Source of the DNA: Streptomyces canus
GTDB taxonomy: Bacteria > Actinomycetota > Actinomycetes > Streptomycetales > Streptomycetaceae
Assembly: GCF_041435015.1 (NCBI RefSeq)
Contig: NZ_CP107989.1
Span: forward strand, 8,990,001 to 9,054,000
Reading direction: 5' to 3'
Length of the DNA: 64,000 bases
Shown: positions 26,069-34,417 of the stretch, in pieces
How the letters are laid out: the number at the start of each line of letters is the position of its first letter
Position numbering within the stretch: position 1 is the stretch's first letter
Made by a program: the position numbers and the translations under genes
Notes under the pieces: model-generated
Told to the model about the DNA's origin: nothing
What the model saw: only the letters and a program-made list of their open reading frames with translations
The model's database searches: none

Positions 26069-26102
26069 GAGAGCGTTGCTCTCTTTTGTGAGCACTGCTC
26101 TC
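26069..26102. promoter_or_regulatory. TetR operator pair 1
   Basis: GAGAGC GTT GCTCTC (26069-26083, perfect) and a second GAGC ACT GCTC (26090-26100) lie with centres 19 bp apart, just upstream of the deazaflavin oxidoreductase start. The 34-bp unit matches pair 2 at 28 of 34 positions. Confidence 0.75.
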
Positions 26103-26141
26103 TTCCGGTGTTCAGTCTGGCACGAGGTGGGGCGTCGGAGC

Positions 26142-26175
26142 AAGAGCGGTGCTCTCGTTTGTGTGCACCGCTCTT
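26142..26175. promoter_or_regulatory. TetR operator pair 2
   Basis: AGAGC GGT GCTCT (26143-26155) and GTGC ACC GCTC (26163-26173) repeat the geometry of pair 1, with centres again 19 bp apart, ending 22 bp before the TetR start. It probably mediates autoregulation. Confidence 0.75.
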
Positions 26176-26197
26176 ATTTCATGGGACACTGAAGCCT

Positions 26198-26884
26198 ATG
26201 AGTACAGCACAAGGCGCCCGCGCCCGAGCCCGGATCGAGGTCACCGCCACCATCAAGGACGAGGCGCGCAGACAGCTCGCCGCGGAAGGCGCCGTCAAGC
26301 TCTCGCTGCGAGCCGTGGCCCGTGAGCTCGGCATGGTCTCCTCCGCCCTGTACCGCTACTTCGCCAGCCGCGACGACCTCCTGACCGCCCTCATCATCGA
26401 CGCCTACGACTCGCTGGGCGAGAGTGCGGAACACGCGCACGCAGCCGTCGCGCAGGCGGGGCCGATGGAACGCTGGGTGACGGTGTGCGAGGCGGCACGC
26501 GGGTGGGCGCTCGCACACCCCCACGAGTACGCGCTGATCTACGGATCCCCGATCCCCGGCTACACCGCACCGCAGACGACGGTCCCGGCCGCCTCCCGCG
26601 TGGGACTCCTCCTCATCGGCATCACCCGTGATGCGCACCGCGGCCCTGGTCTGACCGGGCCCGCACTCGCCGATGAACTGCGCCCCGAGGCCGAACGCAT
26701 TGCCGCCGACCTCGCCCCCGACCTCCCGCCCGAGGCCGCCACCGCACTCGTCGCCGCCTGGGCTCAGCTGTTCGGCCTGATCGGGTTCGAGCTGTTCGGC
26801 CAGTTCAACCGGGTGGTGGAGGACCGCGAACAGTTCTTCCGGCATGCGGTGACGCAACTCGCGCGGGGCGTGGGGCTGGCATGA
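26198..26884 (+). CDS. TetR-family regulator of the divergent oxidoreductase
   Basis: Protein of 228 residues. The N-terminal HTH reads LSLRAVARELGMVSSALYRYFASRDDLLTALI; the C-terminal half (AHPHEYALIYGSPIPGY and later FGLIGFELFGQF) matches a TetR C-terminal domain seen in actinobacterial repressors. The ATG at 26198 gives the standard N terminus. Gene divergence and the duplicated palindromes point to repression of the deazaflavin oxidoreductase gene and of itself; the inducer is unknown. Confidence 0.9.
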   Translation: MSTAQGARARARIEVTATIKDEARRQLAAEGAVKLSLRAVARELGMVSSALYRYFASRDDLLTALIIDAYDSLGESAEHAHAAVAQAGPMERWVTVCEAARGWALAHPHEYALIYGSPIPGYTAPQTTVPAASRVGLLLIGITRDAHRGPGLTGPALADELRPEAERIAADLAPDLPPEAATALVAAWAQLFGLIGFELFGQFNRVVEDREQFFRHAVTQLARGVGLA

Positions 26885-27010
26885 CGGGTGGGCGCCGCGT
26901 CCGCCGCGCCGCCCTCGCGTCAAGAAAGCCGTCGTACTTCGCCGGGAGTAGGCGTGATCACCACGCTCGGGGGACGTCCTGGTCGGACCGGGGCGTCTAG
27001 CGTGGCTGTC

Positions 27011-28249
27011 ATGGACGGTGAGCAGGGCGGGCGCGGGGGAGGTTCGCCGCGCTGGTGGCGGCACGGGCCGCCGTGGTGGCGCAGTGCCGGCGGCGACGGG
27101 CAGGGCGCCCGGTGGCCGTGGCCGTCCACCCTGCTGCTCACGTTCTTCGTGCTCGGCGGGTCGAACTACGCGGCCCATCAGCAGGTCGGCGAGCGGGCCG
27201 CGCTCGATCCGTTCGCGCGGGCGCTGCTGGTGATCGGCTCCGGGCTGCTGCTGTGGCGGCATCGCCGGCCCGTACTCGTCGCCTTCGGTACGGCGGCTGC
27301 CGCGATGGTGTACCTCGGGGCCGGGTATCCGTACGGGCCCGTGTTCCTCGCCGTCGCCCTCGCCTGCTTCAACGCCATCGTGGCCGGGCACCGCAAGGCC
27401 GCCTGGACCGCGCTCGGGATGCTCTGGGCCGGGCATGTCCTGGTGGCCCACTGGCTCTATCAGTGGCTGCCGCCCTCCGGGGACTCGGCCGCCCCCTGGG
27501 GGCAGGAAGGGGTGATCGCCGCCTGGGTCGTTGCGATCGTCGCCGTCTCGGAGCTGGCCCGGACCCGGCGCGAACAGTGGGCCCGGGACCGCGCCGAACG
27601 CGCCCGGGCCGCACAGCGCCGCGCCGACGAGGAGCGGCTGCGGATCGCCCGCGAGCTGCATGACGTGCTCGCGCACAGCATCTCCGTCATCAACGTCCAG
27701 GCCGGCGTCGGCCTCGCTCTTCTCGACACCGACCCCGAACAGGCCCGCACCGCGCTCACCACCATCAAAGCCGCCAGCAAGGAGGCGCTCGGCGAGGTGC
27801 GCCAGGTGCTCGACACCCTGCGCACGCCGGGTGACGCGCCGCGCGCCCCCGCGCCGGGCCTCGACCGGCTGACCGAGCTGGTGTCCCAGGCGGCGGGCGC
27901 GGGCCTCACGGTCGAGCTGGAGGGATCGGCACCGGACCTGCCTCCCGGCGCGGACCTCGCCGCGTTCCGTATCGTCCAGGAGGCGCTCACCAATGTCGTA
28001 CGGCACTCGGGATCGCGGCACGCGCGCGTGCGGCTCGAACACGACGGCGGTGCGCTACGGCTGCGTATCGACGACGACGGACCCACGACCGGCACCGACG
28101 CGGGCGGCAGCGGCAACGGTCTGGCCGGGATGCGGGAGCGGGCCGCCGCACTCGGTGGCACGATCGAGGCGGGCCCGCGTCCCGACGGAGGGTTCCGGGT
28201 GCTCGCCGTACTGCCGCTCGAGGTGAAGGCCAAGGAGGACGACCGGTGA
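27011..28249 (+). CDS. Two-component sensor histidine kinase (NarL/DesK type)
   Basis: Protein of 412 residues. The N-terminal half has about five hydrophobic helices (residues 35-190) with no large extracytoplasmic loop. The HisKA_3 box IARELHDVLAHSISVINVQAG has the phospho-acceptor H217. The HATPase region shows ALTNVVRHSG and GNGLAGMRERAAALGG. It phosphorylates the response regulator encoded next, whose start overlaps its stop. The ATG at 27011 is preferred over upstream in-frame starts because the membrane region follows directly. Confidence 0.9.
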   Translation: MDGEQGGRGGGSPRWWRHGPPWWRSAGGDGQGARWPWPSTLLLTFFVLGGSNYAAHQQVGERAALDPFARALLVIGSGLLLWRHRRPVLVAFGTAAAAMVYLGAGYPYGPVFLAVALACFNAIVAGHRKAAWTALGMLWAGHVLVAHWLYQWLPPSGDSAAPWGQEGVIAAWVVAIVAVSELARTRREQWARDRAERARAAQRRADEERLRIARELHDVLAHSISVINVQAGVGLALLDTDPEQARTALTTIKAASKEALGEVRQVLDTLRTPGDAPRAPAPGLDRLTELVSQAAGAGLTVELEGSAPDLPPGADLAAFRIVQEALTNVVRHSGSRHARVRLEHDGGALRLRIDDDGPTTGTDAGGSGNGLAGMRERAAALGGTIEAGPRPDGGFRVLAVLPLEVKAKEDDR

Positions 28250-28911
28250 TCCGCGTACTGCTCGCCGACGACCAGTCACTCGTGCGGGCCGGCTTCCGGG
28301 CCCTGCTCGACGCGCAGCCGGACATCGAGGTGGCCGGTGAGGCCTCCGACGGCGAGGAGGCACTGGCCAGGGTGCGTGAACTGCGGCCGGACATCGTCCT
28401 GATGGACATTCGGATGCCGCTGCTCGACGGCCTCGCCGCGACCCGGCGCCTCACGGAGGACGACGCGTTGAAGGACGTGAAGGTGGTCATGCTCACCACC
28501 TTCGAACTCGACGAGTACGTCTTCGAGGCGATCCGTTCCGGCGCCTCCGGCTTCCTGGTCAAGGACACCGAACCGGAGGAACTCCTGCGCGCCGTAAGGG
28601 CGGTGGTGGACGGCGACGCGCTCCTCTCGCCGGGCGTGACCCGCCGTCTCATCGCCGAGTTCGCGGCCCGCTCCAAGGAACCCGCGGCCGAAGGTGCCCT
28701 CGCCGAACTCACCGAGCGGGAACGGGAGGTGATGGCCCTGGTCGGCATCGGCCTGTCCAACGAGGAGATCGCCCGCCGCCTGGTCGTCAGCCCCCTCACC
28801 GCCAAGACCCACGTCAGCCGCACGATGGTCAAGCTCGGCGCCCGCGACCGTGCCCAACTGGTGGTGCTGGCCTACGAGTCGGGGTTGGTGCGGCCGGGCT
28901 GGCTGGGCTGA
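28246..28911 (+). CDS. NarL/LuxR-type response regulator
   Basis: Protein of 221 residues. Receiver domain MIRVLLADDQ with phospho-acceptor D54 in VLMDIRMP and the conserved Lys in GFLVKD; the C-terminal LuxR HTH reads LTEREREVMALVGIGLSNEEIARRL. The GTG start overlaps the kinase stop (GTGA) and is preceded by AAGGAGGA, so the pair is translated together. Its target genes are not evident; neither neighbour is co-directional. The 3' end overlaps the convergent DUF6332 gene by 40 bp. Confidence 0.95.
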   Translation: MIRVLLADDQSLVRAGFRALLDAQPDIEVAGEASDGEEALARVRELRPDIVLMDIRMPLLDGLAATRRLTEDDALKDVKVVMLTTFELDEYVFEAIRSGASGFLVKDTEPEELLRAVRAVVDGDALLSPGVTRRLIAEFAARSKEPAAEGALAELTEREREVMALVGIGLSNEEIARRLVVSPLTAKTHVSRTMVKLGARDRAQLVVLAYESGLVRPGWLG

Positions 28912-29159
28912 GGGATCTGCTGCCGGAAGCGCACGAGGACACTGATCACCCGGGCGACGAAGACCACGGGCGCGATCGTCAGCCCGGTGCGCAGCAGCAA
29001 CCTCTCGACGGTTCCGGGCAGTTCGAACAGCAGCGCCGGTCCGGCCACCGCCCCGAAGAGCACGGCCGCCGCGAACAGCGCACTGCACAGCGCGTATCCG
29101 ATCTCGACGGTGATGGCATCCGTCTCGGCCTTGTTCCGGCGTCCCCCGTAAGTGTCCAC
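28872..29159 (-). CDS. Small two-helix membrane protein (DUF6332-like)
   Basis: Protein of 95 residues from the GTG at 29159. A charged N terminus (RRNKAETDAITVEIGYAL) precedes two membrane helices at about residues 22-45 and 58-80. The sequence resembles the short DUF6332 proteins common in Streptomyces; function unknown. It lies 10 bp downstream of the MFS exporter stop in the same direction, so it is the second gene of that transcript, or at least read from it. It overlaps the response regulator by 40 bp, tail to tail. Confidence 0.6.
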   Translation of the reverse strand: MDTYGGRRNKAETDAITVEIGYALCSALFAAAVLFGAVAGPALLFELPGTVERLLLRTGLTIAPVVFVARVISVLVRFRQQIPQPSQPGRTNPDS

Positions 29160-29169
29160 GCTTGAAGTC

Positions 29170-30720
29170 TCACAGCCGTGTGCCCGGCGGAGCAAGCAGC
29201 TCGGCCGGGCACACGGTGTCGGAGGCGTCCCCCTCGTCGCGTACGGTGACGCGCTCCGCCTCCCGCACAGTGGACTTGGCGACCACGACGGACCGCTGCG
29301 GGCGACGCGGAGTGCGCAGTCCCGTGAGGGTGATCAGCAGTCCGGCCGCGGCGATGGCCGTGACCACGACAAGGCCGGGGCGGTAGCTGTCGAGGACGGC
29401 CTGCGGGGTGGCGTTCTCGGGGGCGCCCGCCGTCACCACGGCGGTCACGACGGCCAGGAAGATCGCACCGCCGACCTGGACCGAGGTGTTGAGCAGTCCG
29501 GAGACCATGCCCTGCTCGTGGTCCTCGACGCCGTTGGTGGCCTGGATGTTGAGCGACGGGAAGACCAGAGCGCAGGCGGCTCCGATGAGCAGCATCGACG
29601 GCAGGATCGCGGCGGCGTACCCGGGGTCCAGGTCGACACCCAGGAACAGTGCGTATCCGACGACCATCAGTGCGAAGCCGGCCGGGATCAGCCGCTGGGT
29701 GCCGAACCGGTCGACGATCGAGCCGACCTTCGTCGAGGACACCGCCACCAGCGCGCCCGCGGGCAGGAAGGCGAGCGCGGTGTGCAGCGCCGACCAGCCG
29801 AGCAGCGACTGCATGTACAGGGTCACGAGGAACTGGAAGCCCACGTACGAGCCGAAGAAGGCCATGGCACCCAGCTGGGCGCGGATCTGGGTGCCGGAGC
29901 GCAGCACGCCGAGCCGGACCAGCGGGCCCGGCGAACGCCGCTCGACCAGGACGAACACCGTCAGCAGTACGGCCACGGCGAGGAAGGACAGCAGGGTGCG
30001 GGCCGAGGCCCAGCCGGACTCCGGTGCCTGGACGACGGTGAAGACCAGCAGCAGCATCGAGGCGGTGCCGAGAACGGCGCCGGGGATGTCGTAGCCGTTG
30101 TGGTCCTTCTCGCGGGCGCTGCGCGGCAGCAGCTTGAGGCCGGCGACGAGCGCGATCAGGGCGATGGGCGCGGGCAGCAGCATGGTCAGGCGCCAGCTGG
30201 CCTCGGTGAGCAGGCCGGACAGCACCAGGCCCATGGAGAAGCCGGTGGCGGCGCAGGTGGTGTAGATGGAGAGCGCGCGGTTGCGCAGCGGGCCCTCCGG
30301 GAACGTCGTGGTGATGATCGACAGGCCCGCGGGCGCGGTGAAGGCCGCGCTCAGGCCCTTGATGAACCGGCTGGCGATCAGCAGCGGGCCCGAGTCGACG
30401 AGGCCCCCGAGCAGTGAGGCGACCGCGAACACGCCGAGGGCCACCAGGAAGACCTGGCGCCGGCCCAGCAGGTCGGCGGCCCGGCCGCCCAGGAGCAGCA
30501 GACCGCCGTAGCCGAGGATGTAGCCGCTGACGATCCATTGCAGTGTGGAGGTGGAAAGGCCCAGGTCGGCGCCGATGGACGGCAGCGCGACGCCGACCAT
30601 CGACACGTCCAGCGCGTCCAGGAACATCGCGGCGCACAGCACCAGCAGGGTGCCCCAGAGCCTGGGTGTCCAGCGGACCGTTGAGGAAGGGTCCGCGGGG
30701 GTGGTGAGCGGAGAGGTCAT
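29170..30720 (-). CDS. MFS drug exporter, DHA2 (14-TM) type
   Basis: Transporter of 516 residues with 14 predicted helices. The opening LLVLCAAMFLDALDVSMVGVALPSIGADLGLS and the motif GGRAADLLGRRQVFL are those of the EmrB/QacA drug:H+ antiporters. ATG start at 30720. It is divergent from a MarR-family gene, and the space between them has an imperfect palindrome, so MarR-controlled efflux of an antibiotic or toxic metabolite is likely. The substrate cannot be read from the sequence. Confidence 0.92.
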   Translation of the reverse strand: MTSPLTTPADPSSTVRWTPRLWGTLLVLCAAMFLDALDVSMVGVALPSIGADLGLSTSTLQWIVSGYILGYGGLLLLGGRAADLLGRRQVFLVALGVFAVASLLGGLVDSGPLLIASRFIKGLSAAFTAPAGLSIITTTFPEGPLRNRALSIYTTCAATGFSMGLVLSGLLTEASWRLTMLLPAPIALIALVAGLKLLPRSAREKDHNGYDIPGAVLGTASMLLLVFTVVQAPESGWASARTLLSFLAVAVLLTVFVLVERRSPGPLVRLGVLRSGTQIRAQLGAMAFFGSYVGFQFLVTLYMQSLLGWSALHTALAFLPAGALVAVSSTKVGSIVDRFGTQRLIPAGFALMVVGYALFLGVDLDPGYAAAILPSMLLIGAACALVFPSLNIQATNGVEDHEQGMVSGLLNTSVQVGGAIFLAVVTAVVTAGAPENATPQAVLDSYRPGLVVVTAIAAAGLLITLTGLRTPRRPQRSVVVAKSTVREAERVTVRDEGDASDTVCPAELLAPPGTRL

Positions 30721-30734
30721 GCCGACGACACTAC

Positions 30735-30746
30735 ATGCGCGTGCAT
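30735..30746. promoter_or_regulatory. Candidate MarR operator ATGC-N4-GCAT
   Basis: ATGC GCGT GCAT lies in the 86-bp AT-richer gap between the divergent MFS and MarR genes. A further GCAT/ATGC pair (30758-30761, 30771-30774) is next to it. Position supports a MarR operator; the exact site is uncertain. Confidence 0.45.
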
Positions 30747-30806
30747 CGAATGTAAGCGCATTTAATTCTGATGCAATAATTCTTCCTCTCTGCTACGGTG
30801 CCGCCC

Positions 30807-31187
30807 ATGGCGGCGAAGAAGCCCGAGCGGGAGCTCGCGGAACAGTGGCGGGGCATCCTGGCGCTGCATGCGCGCACGCAGTGCGAACTGGACCGTGCTC
30901 TTCATCAACACGGCCTGTGCGGCAGCGACTTCGAGGTACTGGACGTCCTGGCCGACGGCGGCTGCGACTACCGCGTGCAGGAGATTTCCGAGCGGGTCCA
31001 TCTGAGCCAGAGCGCGCTGTCGCGGCTGATCGCCCGGCTCGAGAAGGACGGGCTCGTCGAGCGCGGGATGTGCGCGGAGGACCGGCGGGGCGTGCGGGTG
31101 TCCCTCACATCGAAGGGACGCGCGTTGCACGGCGACGCCCTGCCGGTGCAACGCGCGGTCCTGACAAGGATGTTGGAGGCGTCCTAG
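30807..31187 (+). CDS. MarR-family transcriptional regulator
   Basis: Protein of 126 residues with the winged HTH: GSDFEVLDVLADGG, VQEISERVHLSQSALSRLIARLEKDGLVERG, CAEDRRGVRVSLTSKGRAL. It probably represses the divergent DHA2 exporter and responds to its substrate. The ATG at 30807 is chosen; GTG 30798 would add three residues. The last four bases overlap the convergent mycothiol-dependent isomerase-family gene. At 126 residues it is slightly shorter than most MarR proteins, lacking the usual C-terminal dimerisation helix length. Confidence 0.88.
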   Translation: MAAKKPERELAEQWRGILALHARTQCELDRALHQHGLCGSDFEVLDVLADGGCDYRVQEISERVHLSQSALSRLIARLEKDGLVERGMCAEDRRGVRVSLTSKGRALHGDALPVQRAVLTRMLEAS

Positions 31188-31918
31188 CCCACGGCGGACT
31201 TCTCCCGCCACAGGCCGGCGACCGACACGTCCCCGGTCACCCGCGGGAACGGCAGCCGGTTCCACAGCGCCAGATACAGCCGTGCGGCGGGCCCGGACAC
31301 CTCGCAGTCGGCGTCCCCCGCGTCGCCGTACTCGGCCGCGGGCGGTTCCTGCGTCAGTCGTACGGTCCACACGGCGCCGTCCGTCTCGCTCGCCCGCACT
31401 CGCAGCACCCGGGGCTCGTCGGTGCGGACCCTGCTCTTCGCGCGCGCGTGGAAGCCGCGCAGCAACTCGTCGATGCCGTCGGCCGCGAAGTCCCGGCCGA
31501 GATCCCCGGGGGTGCCGCCACGGGCCGCCTCCGCGTCGAAGCGGTGCACGGCCGTCTCGTGCGCCTGCCGCCGGGCCCAGAACGCGAGCGGCGACGGGGC
31601 CGGCAGGAACTGGAAGCACTCCAGGCCGGGGTCGGCGGAGCCGAGTGTGTCGACCAGGAGGCGGTGTCCCTCGCGGAACCAGGCGAGCAACTCCCCACCG
31701 TCGAGGTCGGGTCGGTCGGGGAAGGGGACGCGGTCGGAGCGTCCTTTGGCCACGAACGCGGCCGCCCAACGGTGCACTGTCCCTGTGTGCTTCAACAGGT
31801 CCCGCACCTGCCAGTCCGGACAGGTCGGCACCTTGGCGTCCGGTCCGGCCTGCTCGGCCGCCGACGCGAGCAGCAGGCCTTCCCGGTTCAGGATGCTGAT
31901 GAATTCGGCAGTCTCCAT
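31184..31918 (-). CDS. Maleylpyruvate isomerase family mycothiol-dependent enzyme
   Basis: Protein of 244 residues. The N-terminal DinB-like metal-binding domain shows PTCPDWQVRDLLKHTGTVHRW and ARRQAHETAVHRFDAE, giving the His/Glu/His zinc ligands of the mycothiol-dependent maleylpyruvate isomerase group; the C terminus is the small MDMPI C domain. Members use mycothiol as cofactor or act as mycothiol S-transferases. The ATG at 31918 gives METAEFISIL, the usual start. It lies 76 bp downstream of the LysR stop on the same strand and overlaps the MarR gene by 4 bp. Confidence 0.85.
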   Translation of the reverse strand: METAEFISILNREGLLLASAAEQAGPDAKVPTCPDWQVRDLLKHTGTVHRWAAAFVAKGRSDRVPFPDRPDLDGGELLAWFREGHRLLVDTLGSADPGLECFQFLPAPSPLAFWARRQAHETAVHRFDAEAARGGTPGDLGRDFAADGIDELLRGFHARAKSRVRTDEPRVLRVRASETDGAVWTVRLTQEPPAAEYGDAGDADCEVSGPAARLYLALWNRLPFPRVTGDVSVAGLWREKSAVG

Positions 31919-31994
31919 GGAGCGAGTGTGCCCCAGAGCGATGCCCTGCTCGCGCGCCTTCCGCACTTCGTCGTCAGGCGATGAATCGACGAAG

Positions 31995-32939
31995 TCACCA
32001 GTCACGGGCGGCCTGAAGCAGGTGGTCGCGGACCAGTGCCACGTGCGGGTTGCCGGAGGTGCCGGGCCGCTGGACCAAGAAGCTCGTGTTGAGGGGCGGG
32101 TCTTCGGGGTCGTGGAGCAGGACCAGTGTCCCCGACCGCAGCTCCTCTACGCACAGATAACGGGGGAGCACGGTGAATCCGGTGCCGCCGGCGACCGCGG
32201 CCTTGACCGCGTTCAGGTCCGGCATGGTGACCGCGGGCTGCCGGACCAGACGTCGGCCGAAGACATGCCGCCAGTAGCGGCGCACGATGGGCAGATCGTC
32301 GGCATAGGCGACGAGCGGGACGCCGTGCAGCACGGCCACGACGGACGCGGGTGCGCCCAGCCGCTGTGCCCAGGTGGGAGAGGCCACCAGCACGAACTCC
32401 TCGTCGTTGAGGGGCACGGCCGTGAGGGTCCGGCCGCGCGGCCGGAAGGTGGCGATCACCAGGTCGTGGCGGCCTGCGCGCAGGTCGTCCAGGAGCGGTC
32501 CGGTCAGACCCGGCGTGATGCGCAGCCGTACCCCCTGGTCCACCAGGGGAGCGAGACCGGGCAGGACGCACCGGGACAGCAGCTCGGCCGGGCCGGCGAG
32601 ATGCACCGGCTCGGCCGGGGCGTCCTCCCTGCCCCCGGCGGACCCTGCCACCGTGGCGAGCGAGTCCAGGGGCTGCACGATCCTGGCGGCGAGCTCGTCC
32701 GCGTAGGGGGCCGGGGTGACGCCCCGCGCCCGGCGCTCGAACAGTTCGCGGCCCAACTGCCGCTCCAGCGTGCGGATCTGGGTGGTGACCGTGGGCTGGG
32801 ACAGGCCGAGCAGACGGGCGGCGGCGGTGAAGGAGCCGGTGCGGTACACCGTCAGGAACGTCCGCAGCAGGTTCAGGTCCAGAGGGGCGCCGAAGGCCTG
32901 CCCCGGCTCCTCCGAGCCATTGGTGTTCCTATCCCTCAT
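31995..32939 (-). CDS. LysR-family transcriptional regulator
   Basis: Protein of 314 residues. N-terminal winged HTH: LDLNLLRTFLTVYRTGSFTAAARLLGLSQPTVTTQIRTLERQLGRELFERR. The C-terminal co-inducer domain follows (GTGFTVLPRYLCVEELRSG). The ATG at 32939 is 50 bp from the divergent DJ-1/PfpI gene, the classic LysR layout, so that gene is the likely target. The intergenic DNA is AT-richer, but no single T-N11-A box was fixed with confidence. Confidence 0.92.
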   Translation of the reverse strand: MRDRNTNGSEEPGQAFGAPLDLNLLRTFLTVYRTGSFTAAARLLGLSQPTVTTQIRTLERQLGRELFERRARGVTPAPYADELAARIVQPLDSLATVAGSAGGREDAPAEPVHLAGPAELLSRCVLPGLAPLVDQGVRLRITPGLTGPLLDDLRAGRHDLVIATFRPRGRTLTAVPLNDEEFVLVASPTWAQRLGAPASVVAVLHGVPLVAYADDLPIVRRYWRHVFGRRLVRQPAVTMPDLNAVKAAVAGGTGFTVLPRYLCVEELRSGTLVLLHDPEDPPLNTSFLVQRPGTSGNPHVALVRDHLLQAARDW

Positions 32940-32989
32940 ATGCGTGAGCCTATTGGATTTCTATGGCCGGGCGGGACTACGGTCTCACC

Positions 32990-33685
32990 ATGTCGAAGAT
33001 TCTCTTTGTGATGACCGGTGCCGACCACTGGACCCTGGCCGACGGCACCCAGCACCCCACCGGCTTCTGGGCCGAGGAGGCCGTCGCCCCCTACGAGGCC
33101 TTCAAGGCCGCCGGACACGAGATTGTCGTGGCCACCCCGGGCGGTGTCGTGCCGACCGTGGACAAGGGCAGCCTCGCGGCCGAGGTCAACGGCGGCCAGG
33201 AGAACGCCGACCGCATCGCCGGGGTGCTCGCCTCGGCCGCCGAACTCCAGCAGCCGGTACGCCTTGAGGACGTGAACCTCGACGACTACGCGGCAGTCTT
33301 CTACCCCGGCGGCCACGGGCCCATGGAGGACCTCGCGGTCGACGCGGACTCGGGCCGCCTGCTCACCGTCGCCCTGGAGAGCGGCAAGCCCCTCGGTGTC
33401 GTCTGCCATGCCCCCGCCGCCCTGCTCGCGGCGACGAAGGCCGATGGCTCCAACGCGTTCGCCGGGCGCCGGATTGCCGCCTTCACCAACGCCGAGGAGA
33501 CCCAGGCGGGCTTCGCCGACAAGGCCAAGTGGCTGCTCCAGGACCGGCTCACCGAGGCCGGCGTCCAGGTCGACGTGGCCGAGCCCTGGGCTCCGCATGT
33601 GATCGTCGACGGCAACCTGGTGACCGGGCAGAACCCGGCGTCCTCCGCGCCCCTCGCCGTCGAACTGCTGAAGAAACTGGGCTGA
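32990..33685 (+). CDS. DJ-1/PfpI family protein (Hsp31-like, type 1 glutamine amidotransferase fold)
   Basis: Protein of 231 residues. Motifs: ILFVMTGADHWTLADGTQHPTGFWAEE at the N terminus, AVFYPGGHGPMEDL, and the nucleophile elbow GVVCHAPAALL with catalytic Cys and adjacent His. This is the chaperone/glyoxalase III (Hsp31) branch, involved in detoxifying methylglyoxal or protecting proteins in stress. The ATG at 32990 starts directly at the fold. It is probably controlled by the divergent LysR regulator and ends 10 bp from the convergent TetR gene. Confidence 0.9.
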   Translation: MSKILFVMTGADHWTLADGTQHPTGFWAEEAVAPYEAFKAAGHEIVVATPGGVVPTVDKGSLAAEVNGGQENADRIAGVLASAAELQQPVRLEDVNLDDYAAVFYPGGHGPMEDLAVDADSGRLLTVALESGKPLGVVCHAPAALLAATKADGSNAFAGRRIAAFTNAEETQAGFADKAKWLLQDRLTEAGVQVDVAEPWAPHVIVDGNLVTGQNPASSAPLAVELLKKLG

Positions 33686-33695
33686 TTCCCCGGGC

Positions 33696-34334
33696 TCACA
33701 CTCCGAGAGAGGGCAGCACCACGGCGTCGATGTAGGCCCCGACGAAGGCCGGGTCGGCCGACTTGTCCTCCAGCAGCTGGTGGGCGATCACGCTGCCCAG
33801 CAGCGCGTAGGAGACGTAGGACAGGGCGGCGGTGTCCGCGGGGACCTCGCCGCGCTCGACGGCCTGTCCCAACAGCGCCTCGAGACTGCTCAGTTCGGGA
33901 ACGACGAGCAGTTCACGCAGTGCCGCGAGGAGATCGGGGTGGGCGTGGGCGGCCTGGAGGACACCCCGCATCAGGGCGGTGTCCTGCTCCATCCGCAGGC
34001 CGTCCATCTGGGCCACCACCGCGGTGAAGTCGCCGCGCAGGGACCCGGTGTCGATGCCGGCGAGGGTGGCGGGCTTCTCATGGCGCAGCGCCTCGGCGAC
34101 CAGCTGCGGCTTTCCTGCCCACTGGCGATAGAGGGTGGCTTTGCTGCACCGGGTCCGGGCGGCTACGGCGTCCATGGTGAGACTGTCGTAGCCGACCTCC
34201 CGGAGCAGGTCGAGGACGCTCGTGTACAGCTCAGCCTCGCGCTCCGGCGTCAGACGGCTGCGCCGTCGGCGCCGGGCGGAGCCCGATTCCACCGCGCTTG
34301 CCGAGGTCAAACGTCCGCCGCCGTTGCCGTCCAT
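33696..34334 (-). CDS. TetR-family transcriptional regulator
   Basis: Protein of 212 residues. HTH: YDSLTMDAVAARTRCSKATLYRQWAGKPQLVAEAL, preceded by a basic Arg-rich tail (ARRRRRSRL). The C-terminal domain is of the TetR type with VLQAAHAHPDLLAALREL. The ATG at 34334 is chosen; ATG 34370 would place the N terminus across an operator. Two perfect palindromes lie upstream, so autoregulation and control of the divergent genes is likely. What it controls now is unclear because the adjacent divergent gene looks decayed. Confidence 0.88.
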   Translation of the reverse strand: MDGNGGGRLTSASAVESGSARRRRRSRLTPEREAELYTSVLDLLREVGYDSLTMDAVAARTRCSKATLYRQWAGKPQLVAEALRHEKPATLAGIDTGSLRGDFTAVVAQMDGLRMEQDTALMRGVLQAAHAHPDLLAALRELLVVPELSSLEALLGQAVERGEVPADTAALSYVSYALLGSVIAHQLLEDKSADPAFVGAYIDAVVLPSLGV

Positions 34335-34350
34335 GCGCGCCACATCCAAA

Positions 34351-34363
34351 CGAAACAGTTTCG
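34351..34363. promoter_or_regulatory. TetR operator CGAAAC-N-GTTTCG (site 1)
   Basis: A perfect 13-bp palindrome, CGAAAC A GTTTCG, lies 16 bp upstream of the TetR start codon. Confidence 0.85.
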
Positions 34364-34396
34364 TACACAACCAGGCTAGCCCTGCGCCGTCAGATG

Positions 34397-34409
34397 CGAA
34401 ACCGTTTCG
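34397..34409. promoter_or_regulatory. TetR operator CGAAAC-N-GTTTCG (site 2)
   Basis: The same palindrome with C at the centre, 46 bp from site 1 centre to centre, directly before the rightward reading decayed gene. It probably controlled that transcript. Confidence 0.85.
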
Positions 34410-34417
34410 GTGGTGAA

